From contig JAPTYO010000020.1 of the NCBI GenBank assembly GCA_036873135.1, forward strand, positions 2,844,081-2,908,080: a DNA stretch of 64,000 nucleotides. The letters are read 5' to 3'. The DNA is from Clarkia xantiana subsp. parviflora. Taxonomy: Eukaryota > Streptophyta > Magnoliopsida > Myrtales > Onagraceae. Of this stretch, positions 56,242 to 64,000 are shown one piece after another. The notes under the pieces are model-generated. The model was given only the letters and a program-made list of their open reading frames with translations, was not told the DNA's origin and did not search any database. The translations under genes were made by a program, and so were the position numbers. Positions within the stretch are counted from its first letter, which is position 1. Every line of letters starts with the position of its first letter.

Positions 56242-57042
56242 TGTTTGCATACGGTGTCCTGAGTGTGCCTTCTTGCTTGGGACCTCTGCCCTTCCTTCTC
56301 CTTGTGATACCTGCAAAAGGGGCAATACCGAGACCCAATGGGGGGGGGGGGGGTGGTGCTCGGTGTGCCCTCTCTGATGCTTAAGTGAGTATAGACTTTT
56401 AGAGAGATAAAGTAGAGAGAAGGCAGAGCTTGAATGAATCATCCCCTTCAATGAGGAGAGGAAGTCTCTACTTATAGAGTTCCTATTAGACCGCCCCGGT
56501 TCCAGTGGTTTCCTGGTCCGGTTATGCCAGTTTCGTAATATAAGTTGGCATTAACCATAAATATGGTGCACTTGACCTCGGTCCGACCGTAGATGAGCAT
56601 AATGTGTTTAAGTGTGTGGGAAATGGCCTCTAAGGGCGAGCCCCGGGCGAAATATCGTCCGAGGGTAGGGGTCCGGACGAGTGGGACTCGTTCGGACACA
56701 GGGGGGGTTACCCGGGCGGGTACCCCTGGAGGACTGCTCGGGTAATCCGAGCGGTCCACACTTGTTACCCGAGTGCCCCACACTTGGTATTACCAAGTGT
56801 GGTGTCCACACTTGGATACCAAGTGTGGACAGCACTCGGGTACCTCGAGTGGTTTTTACCACTCGGGGTCTTCCCGAGTGGATTTTGCCACTCGGGGTCT
56901 TCCCGAGTGGATTTTGCCACTCGGGGTGTTTTTGGGTCTAAGTGTTGGGCCTCGTGTGTCCATTTTCCAAGTTTTGAATTGTAATCGGTCGCGGCCCAAT
57001 TATCGAGGTCCAATTTATAATAGCTTGGGCGTATATCCAACA
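56242..57042 (-). repeat. 3' LTR of Gypsy element 3
   Basis: About 801 bp, TGTTGGATATACGCC...ATGCAAACA on the sense strand; the far boundary (56242) is approximate. It contains a G run near 56340-56352 and short inverted repeats CACTTGGTATTACCAAGTG and CCACTCGGGGTCTTCCCGAG (56780-56930). Confidence 0.75.
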
Positions 57043-57131
57043 TTTGCCCCCGATTCAAGAAATGGTTTAACCTTTACTTGACTCTATTTTTGTGGAGTAT
57101 CTCCCAAGTGAGTTGCGAAATGTATATTTAT

Positions 57132-57350
57132 GACGATCCCAGCCTTTATCGAGTGCTCGAGGAACGTCGCATTTTCCTTGCCCCGTGTTTAAAGGAGCTT
57201 TAAGACGGTCCCAGCCTTCATTGAGTGCTTGAGGAACGTTGTAATTTTCCTTGCCCCCTGTTCAAGGAAGCTTTATGATGATCTCGGTCTTCATGGAGTG
57301 CTCGAGGAACGTTGTAATTTCCCTTGCCCCCTGTTCAAAGAAGCTGAATA
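57132..57350 (-). repeat. 72-bp tandem repeat, three units
   Basis: Three units start near 57132, 57204 and 57277 and contain 'gagtgctcgaggaacgt' and 'ttccttgcccc'. They lie close to the 3' LTR of element 3. Confidence 0.88.
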
Positions 57351-57699
57351 CACAAAATGCTATTGCTGATTTAAGCAAATTTATGCCATGTATAGATATT
57401 GGATAAGTGTAAGAGTTACGAGCCTTGGTCTCGTTTTGCTTAGCTTTAGGACTGTGTCTTTATTGGAGGAACCTTCTTTTTAGGCTCTTAGAGCCGATAG
57501 GGTGCCTTGGAAGCGGTGTTGCACTCCGTTTACGAGAGTGCGAGTATGATCTTCTAGCTTTGGCCTTCAATGGGCGTGGCGTTTTTCTCCCCGTTTTACA
57601 GAGTGTGGGCATGGTCCTTTAACCGTATCCCTGCAATTCACTTATATAGATGGAGGTGGGAGTGGTTAAAATTCCTCCTCTTACCCTTCGTATAAAAGA

Positions 57700-58330
57700 T
57701 TTTTTTATAAATATATGTAGAAGGTTGTTCCCTTCATATATGTTGGAGCACTACTCCCTTTGTGTAGGTTAAGGGACTTCTACCCTTGTAGATATTTTTG
57801 TGATTTGGTCTTGGTGCTTCCTGGACGGTGATTTTGCCTTCTTGGCTTAGTGCTGAGGCTACCTCCACGGTATGCATACATTGCACCTCCATAAGTGGGG
57901 GTTTGGCCCTTGTGTTACTCATGCTCCGTGACTTGTGCATATAGAGTTGTATGTATATGATTGCCCCCGTAGTGGGCATGCTTCGGACGCTGGGGGGTTA
58001 GCCATTGCGTTAATTGCGAAACCTACATATATGAGATTGTATATATATAGTTGCCCCTTACGGTGGACGTGTTTGGCGTTTCAGACGCGGGGGGTTATCC
58101 ATTGACATGGCTACACTTGGTAGCTCTTATATGTATCATTACTCACGTAGTGCGTATTTTGCTATCTATACACGTAGGGGTTTACCCTTGTGCTGATTAC
58201 ACTTGGTAACTGATGAATGTATGCGTTCCCCCGTAGTGGACATGTTGTTGTATGTAGAGGGATACTCCTCGTACTAGCTACGCTTGGTAGCTCATATATA
58301 AGGTTGTTCCTTCCATGCCACTAGTTGATA
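57700..58330 (-). repeat. Degenerate roughly 100-bp repeats
   Basis: Diverged copies share 'cgtagtggacatg', 'ggggttacccttg' and 'acacttggtagctc'. Spacing is irregular. The block is non-coding. Confidence 0.55.
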
Positions 58331-58839
58331 CATAGCTTGTTGTAGGTGTTTGGTCCCTCCCCCGACTACCTTGGGTTGTGTCGGGATGGTTTTGCTTATC
58401 TCCCCCTTAAGGGTGCTTGTGATATTTGTTTATCCACCATAGTCCTTCCTTTAGCAAGTAGTATCATCTATGCACGTGTCTTTTCCCCCGTAGTAAGCAT
58501 TTGATCTTTGTGCACTTTGGAACGTAGTCCTGGGTAGGTTGGCGTTGATGGATTAGCATAGTGTGTCGTGGCAGGGTTAATAGTACCTGATGTGTTCTTG
58601 CTTCCCTTTCATGGGGTACTTGTTTGCTCTTATCTCGTGCGCGAGTGCTGGTTTTGGAGTTGTGGTTTTGTTTGATCGGACGAATATCACGTCTTGCCCC
58701 CGAGTTAAGCAACGACTTCGTCCTTTGCTTGACTCTATGATGGTCGAATGAGCGTCTGTTTATTCTTAGTTTGTCTCCTTGATCTTATATGTTGCGGTTG
58801 TTGAACTTTGTAACCTAAACGGATGTCTTTATGGTGATT

Positions 58840-59625
58840 GTATATGGGTACGGTACCCACCTTTGAGATATATAGCCATGATAGCCATTTGATGATGTAT
58901 AAGGGGTTGGTACCCTCCTTTGAGATATATGGACATGATAGTCATTTGATGATGTATAGGGGGGTTGGTACCCTCCTTTGATATATGGACATGATAGCTA
59001 TTGTTGATGTGTTTGTTGATGTTTAGGGGGATGATATCCTCGTTTGATATATAAAGACATGATAGCCACCTGTTGAAGTATAGGGGGGTTTTACCCTCAT
59101 TTGATATATATGGACATGATATCCACATGTTGAAGTATAGGGGGGTTGTACCCTCCTTTGATATATATGGACATGATAGCCACCTGTTGAAGTATAGGGG
59201 ATTTGTACCCTCCTTTGATATATATGGACATGATAGCCACCTGTTGAAGTATATGGGGGTTGTACCCTCATTTGACGTATATGGACATGATAGTCATTTG
59301 ATGATGTATAGGGGGTGGTAGCCTCCTTTGAGATATATGGAGATGATAGTCATTTGATGATGTATAGGGGGATGGTACCTTCCTTTGATATAGATGGACA
59401 TGATAGTCATTGCTGAAGTATAGGGGGATTGGTACCCTCCTTTGGTATATATGAACATGATAGCCCATGTTGATGTATAGGGGTGATACCCTCCTTTAAT
59501 ATATAATATGGACATGGTAGCCATTTGATGATGTATAGGGGATTGTATCCTCCTTTGATATATGAACGTGATAGTCACATGTTGAAGTATAGGGTGGGTG
59601 ATACCTTCATTTGATTGAAGAACTT
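58840..59625 (-). repeat. Minisatellite of about 58 bp, about 13 units
   Basis: Units carry 'atatatggacatgatag', 'tgatgtatagggg' and 'taccctcctttga'. They repeat every 55-61 bp from 58860. ORFs on either strand are repeat translations (YHVHIYQRRV). Confidence 0.93.
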
Positions 59626-59639
59626 AAGTTCTATATCTT

Positions 59640-61345
59640 GTAGGAAGGGTTGCCCTTTGATTGGTGGACTTACTTCCCATATCATGTTTGATGAGTTGCT
59701 CTTTGATTGGGGGACTTACTTCTCATGTCTTGTAGGATGAGTCGCCCTTTGATTGGGGAACTTACTTCTCATATCATGTTGGAAGGGTGGTCATGTGGGT
59801 CTTATGTCCATTTTCGGTTGTAAGGGTTGTCCTTATAGATCTTTCTATTTCCATATGTAAGGTGTCCTTTTGGAACTTCCCCTTTTCGGTTAGAGGGTGG
59901 CCATGTGGGTCTTATGTCCCTTTTCGGTTGTAAGGGTTGTCCTTATAGATCTTCCTCTTTCCATATATAAGGGTTGTCATGTGGATCTTCCCCTTATCAT
60001 ATTTCAGAGTTGTCCTTTTGGATCTTCCCCTTTTCGGTTGGAAGGGTGGCCATGTGGGTCTTATGTCACTTTTCGATTGTAAGGGTTGTCCTTATAGATC
60101 TTCATTTTTCCATATTTAAGGGTTGTCCTGTGGATCTTCCCCTTATCATATTTCAGAGTTGTCCTTTTGGATCTTCACCTTTTCGGTTGGAAGGGTGGCC
60201 GTGGGGGTCTTATGTCCCTTTTCGGTTGTAAGGGTTTTCCTTATAGATCTTCATCTTTTCATATGTAAGGGTTGTCATGTGGATCTTCCCCTTATCATAT
60301 TTCAGAGTTGTCTTTTTGGATCTTCCCATTTTTGGTTGGAAGGGTGGCCCTGTGGGTCTTATGTCTCTTTTCGGTTGTAAGGGTTGTCCTTATAGATCTT
60401 AATCTTTCCATATGTAAGGGTTGTCCTGTGGATCTTCCCCGTATCATATTTCAGAGTTGGTTTTTTGGATCTTTCCATTTTCGGTTCGAATGGCTGTTCT
60501 TATAGATCTTTCTATTTCCATATGTAAGGGTTGTCCTGTGGATATACCCTTTATCATATTTCAGAGTTGTATTTTTGGATCTTCCCATTTTCGGTTGGAA
60601 GGGTTGTCCTTATAGATCTTCCTCTTTCCATATGTAAGGGTTGTCATGTGGATCTTCCCCTTATCATATTTCAGAGTTGTCCTTTTGGATCTTCCCCTTT
60701 TCGGTTGGAAGGGTGGTCATGTGGGTCTTATGTCACTTTTCGGTTGTAAGAATTGTCCTTATATATCTTCCTCTTTCCATATGTAAGGGTTGTCCTGTGG
60801 ATCTTCCCCTTATCATGTTTCATAGTTTTCTTTTTGGATCTTCCCATTTTCGGTTGGAATGGTGGCCATGTGGGTCTTATGTCCCTTTTCAGTTGTAAGG
60901 GTTGTCCTTATAGATCTTCCTCTTTCCATATCTAAGGGTTGTCATGTGGATCTTCCCCTTATCATATTTCAGAGTTGTCTTTTTGAATCTTCCCATTTTC
61001 GGTTGGAAGGGTTGTCCTTATAGATCTTCATCTTTCCATATGTAAGAGTTGTTCTGTGGATCTTCCCCTTGTCATATTTCAGAGTTGTATTTTTGGATAT
61101 TCCCCTTTTTGGTTGGAAGGGTTGTCCTTATAGATCTTCCTATTTCCATATGTAAGGGTTGTCCTGTGGATCTTCCTCTTATCGTATTTCAGAGTTGTCT
61201 TTTTGGATCTTCCCCTTTTCGGTTGGAAGTGTGGCCCTATGGGTCTTATGTCCCTTTTCGGTTGTAAGGGTTGTCCTTATAGATCTTCCTCTTTCTATAT
61301 GTAAGGGTTGTTGATCGCCTTATCATATTTCAGAGTTGTCTTTTT
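59640..61345 (-). repeat. 149/110-bp higher-order minisatellite
   Basis: Units begin 'ttgtcctgtggatcttcccc'. Starts at 59974, 60123, 60272 and 60421 are exactly 149 bp apart; the following starts at 60531 and 60641 are 110 bp apart, and the two lengths then mix. The 39-bp difference is one sub-repeat ('ccatgtgggtcttatgtc' to 'ggttgtaaggg'). The 149-bp period is not a multiple of 3, so the frame rotates and the ORFs (HISELSFWIF) are not genes. Confidence 0.95.
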
Positions 61346-61359
61346 GGATCTTCCCCTTT

Positions 61360-62160
61360 TCGTGAGGCGTTGTCATGCATGCCTTGCCGGTATATGCCGG
61401 TCTTGGCGTTCGTCCACTAGTCAATGCCTCGACATAGTGTTGTTGGCAAGGCGCTACTTGTGTTGTGTTGACACGTTTTGTGACCGCAAATCCGATGCCT
61501 CGGGATGGCGTTGTGAACAAGACGCTACTTGTTAGTTTGGCGCGTTTTAACCACTTACCTGATGCCTCGCGGTAGTGTTAAGTCAAGACGTTACTTGCGT
61601 GATTTGGTACATTTTATTTCGCTTACTCAATTTCTTGAGATAGCGTTGGGGCGAGACGCAACTCGCGATATGCGCTTAACCGCCCACTTGATGACTCAAG
61701 GTGGCGTTTGATTCAAGACGTTACTTGCTTAATTTGGTACGTTTTATTCCGCTTACCCAATGCCTTGAGGTAGCGTTTTGGCGAGACGCGGCTTGAATCC
61801 TAACTACTAAAGTTCGTGCATTTTTCGTCGCTTGGAGTTCCAAGATGTGACGTTATGGCAAGACGTTACTTGCTTGGTTTGGTATGTTTTATTCCGCTTA
61901 CTCAATGCCTTGAGTTAGCGTTTTCGCAAGGTGCTACTTGCAAATGCGTTTTTCCGCCGCTTGGAGTTCCAAGATTTGGCGTTGGTGCAAGACGCTACTT
62001 GCAAATTTTGAATGTGTTTTTTCATTGTATGACCATTACTTGGCTTTTCCTAAGTAATGGTCGTGACATGATCGGCTATGCCACTGTGCAATATATGTTA
62101 CTTGATGTCTTGAAGCCTACGTTAAGGCAAGACGCTACTTGTCAGATTTGGTGCGCCTGT
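61360..62160 (-). repeat. Minisatellite of about 65 bp, about 10 units
   Basis: Units carry 'caagacgctacttgc', 'gcttactcaatgcc' and 'ttgaggtagcgtt'. Copies of the first motif fall near 61450, 61519, 61585, 61718, 61862, 61927 and 61987. The block is non-coding. Confidence 0.9.
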
Positions 62161-63986
62161 GTATGCAGACGACGCCTCATCTTTTGTGAGTGATGGTGTC
62201 TTTCTTCTTTTCTCTTGCGCACTGAAAAGCATTTGATTCATTTAGTGCTATTGTCATTTCTTACAGAAATGAAAGTCTAAGTGGAGTTCGTAGATCTCTT
62301 TTTGGTAATAATAAATTATATAATGGAAGTGGATATTCCCTTTTCCCTTCGGGTGTAGAACTTCTTCGAATGTTTTCCACTAAAAGTGCTAGTTGATATA
62401 TGCCCTTCCACGTCTTCCATTCGGTACAAGTTGTGGATGTCGCCTTATGAGGGCGATCACTGTTGCCTCCAACACAGGAGCGAGTCTTTGTAGTGGGTTT
62501 ATGTTGTACCCTTCCTTTGTGGTTTCCATTGGAATGAGTCATGCCACGTATTCGCCTGGCCTTCTATTTCTGGGTGGACTATCAAGTACTAGATCATATG
62601 GTTCCCCCCTAGCTGCTTGGTAGTTACACCGTTTGTTCGTTCTTGTTTAGGATGTTAAGGCTCATCCTCCTGTTTCTCGGTTGGTGCCCCCCAAGTTGCT
62701 CGGTCTCCTTACTCTTTTTTGCTCTTTGAGCATGACTTTCTTATATGCATCTTCCAGAATTGTCGAGGGGGTGGGGGTGGGGGGGTTTCAATTTTGATAT
62801 TCGTTATTGTTTATTCCCTCGACTCTTCGTAGGTGCTGGTTTGGCGTGTTGCCCCCATCCCTGTGTTGTTCGCACCCTTAGGTGTACAATGTTGGTTTTA
62901 CAAATACAGTATTCTTTTAATGTTGGAGTTATTGTTGATCTTTACGATGAGCATAGGTTTGGTGTTGCCCCCTCGTTTAGTGCTAACCCTCATTGGATGT
63001 AGAAGTGGCTTTTGGCTCAAAAATGAGTATTGTGTTGGGTATGAGGAGAGGGAGGTGTTTGCCTTGCAGGCTGGGTTGAAGTGGTATTCGCTTCTTTCAC
63101 AGTGTGTTGTCCCGTCCTTTGGGCGGGCGGGCGTCTGGTGGGTGTAACTGTTGTATATAGGTATATTGTAGGGTGTGATCTTATATGATGGCCCTCCATA
63201 TGGTTTTCCATGGAAAAGCATATCGTATTAGAACCTCTTGGATGACATTCTATCAAAGTAGGCACGACAGTCCCTGCTGGTTGTAGTGGTCATCCTTGTT
63301 TGGGGTTATCCTTTTGCTCATAGTGGGGAGTGGTGTATGCATGCACTCTCTCTGTTATCATTGGTGATGCTTGCCCCCCAGTGTATGTGGTTGCTCTTAC
63401 TAATGCCATATTCTTCTGGGGATGGAGTTATTGATCATCTCTCCCCTCTTAGTGTTGTCATATACTTCACGGAGTGGCTGTTGTTCTGTTATCACCTCCA
63501 GTTGCCCCATATTAATGTGCTTTGGAAGAGCTACCATGGGTACATTTATGGAGGTATGAGAGGGTGTTGCTCATCCTTGTGGAGTGGTTGTTGTTCTGTT
63601 CCCTCCTCATCTTGTCCCATATTGGTATACTCTGGAAGAGCTTCCATGGGTGCAATTTTGTTGTAGCCACTTCTTTGACCTTCTGGCCTGTTCTTGGGTG
63701 TTTGGTTGTTGTCCCCATTAGGGGCTTGTCCTTTATTAGGGGTGAGAGAGGTAGTTGTTGATTGACTACCGACCATGGTGTATTGGAGCTTGATAGAGTA
63801 TTATCCAAGGAGTGTTGTTCTCCATTGGACGACGGTTGCTTAGCATCCTTTGGTTGTTACCCCCGGATGCTAGGCTCTTAGAGACCCACGGTATGTACCT
63901 TACTATGTCGCCCCCTTATTCTCTTGGACCCCCTTATTTATTGCCATCGAGCACAAGTAGTAGGCTACGTGCTTTTTGCTCGAATC
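62161..63986. other. Element 3 interior, no gene recognised
   Basis: GT-rich DNA on the plus strand. ORFs of 75-126 codons occur on both strands with no known domain, for example 63286-63666 on plus and 63512-63808 on minus. In an autonomous Tat element, gag would lie here on the minus strand; no capsid or zinc-knuckle motif is visible. Confidence 0.6.
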
Positions 63987-64000
63987 CGCAGACGGCGCCA
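63987..64000 (-). other. Primer-binding site of Gypsy element 3
   Basis: The minus strand reads TGGCGCCGTCTGCG at the very edge, the same motif that follows the 5' LTRs of elements 1 and 2. It implies that a 5' LTR ends at or just beyond position 64000. Confidence 0.8.

Larger units (their letters stand above)
56242..64000 (-). mobile_element. Large non-coding Gypsy derivative (LARD-like), element 3, partial
   Basis: The left end is an LTR (56242-57042) preceded on the sense strand by a polypurine tract (ATCGGGGGCAAA). The right window edge carries the Tat-type primer-binding site TGGCGCCGTCTG on the minus strand (63987-64000). Between them are at least 6.9 kb without any gag or pol similarity and filled largely with minisatellites. 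This resembles a large retrotransposon derivative mobilised in trans. The 5' LTR lies outside the window. It is nested in the minus-strand Copia. Confidence 0.8.

Noticed and set aside
59897..61267. A series of hydrophobic, membrane-like ORFs of 60-85 codons
   Set aside because: Each is a translation of the 149/110-bp repeat. The period is not a multiple of three, so the frame rotates, and no start context or homology supports a gene.

Overview
This is nuclear DNA from a flowering plant, most likely a eudicot. The evidence is AT-rich intergenic DNA, plant-specific transcription-factor families (LOB-domain and NAC) with normal GT-AG introns, and a dense set of plant LTR retrotransposons and DNA transposons. 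The species cannot be named from the sequence. I see no CRISPR array, operon or intact tRNA/rRNA gene.

Only two genes look intact. One is a two-exon LOB-domain (LBD) gene on the minus strand (2746-5552). The other is a three-exon NAC gene on the plus strand (44420-47021), whose protein resembles JUNGBRUNNEN1/ANAC042. Two host-gene relics are also recognisable: a fragment of molybdenum cofactor sulfurase (ABA3-like, 29670-30622), split by a hAT element at its splice acceptor, and a fragment of peroxisomal acyl-CoA oxidase (ACX3-like, about 53525-53757).

Layout. 1-894: tail of a Copia element. 895-9509: LBD gene and repeat-scarred intergenic DNA. 9510-11009: a hAT element inserted into a miniature LTR retrotransposon. 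11155-19475: complete Tat-type Gypsy element 1 (minus). 20069-21017: foldback Mutator-like element. 21776-25756: decayed Copia. 27265-28504: second foldback Mutator-like element. 28554-28577: a Helitron-like 3' end. 29670-30622: ABA3 relic. 30809-41621: complete Gypsy element 2 (plus), with a spliced antisense gene. 42248-42515: mini-CACTA. 44255-47021: NAC gene. 47265-about 51330: SINE and a very old Gypsy ending in hairpin minisatellites. 53525-53757: ACX relic. 53990-56241: Copia (minus) lacking reverse transcriptase. 56242-64000: a third, non-coding Gypsy derivative (minus) made largely of minisatellites, whose 5' primer-binding site is at the window's right edge.

The Gypsy elements share a primer-binding-site motif, long TG...CA LTRs, a gag with Arg-Ser repeats, a second RNase H domain before integrase, and tandem repeats between pol and the 3' LTR. 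All visible coding copies carry stops or frameshifts. LTR pairs differ at only about a dozen sites, so elements 1 and 2 inserted fairly recently.
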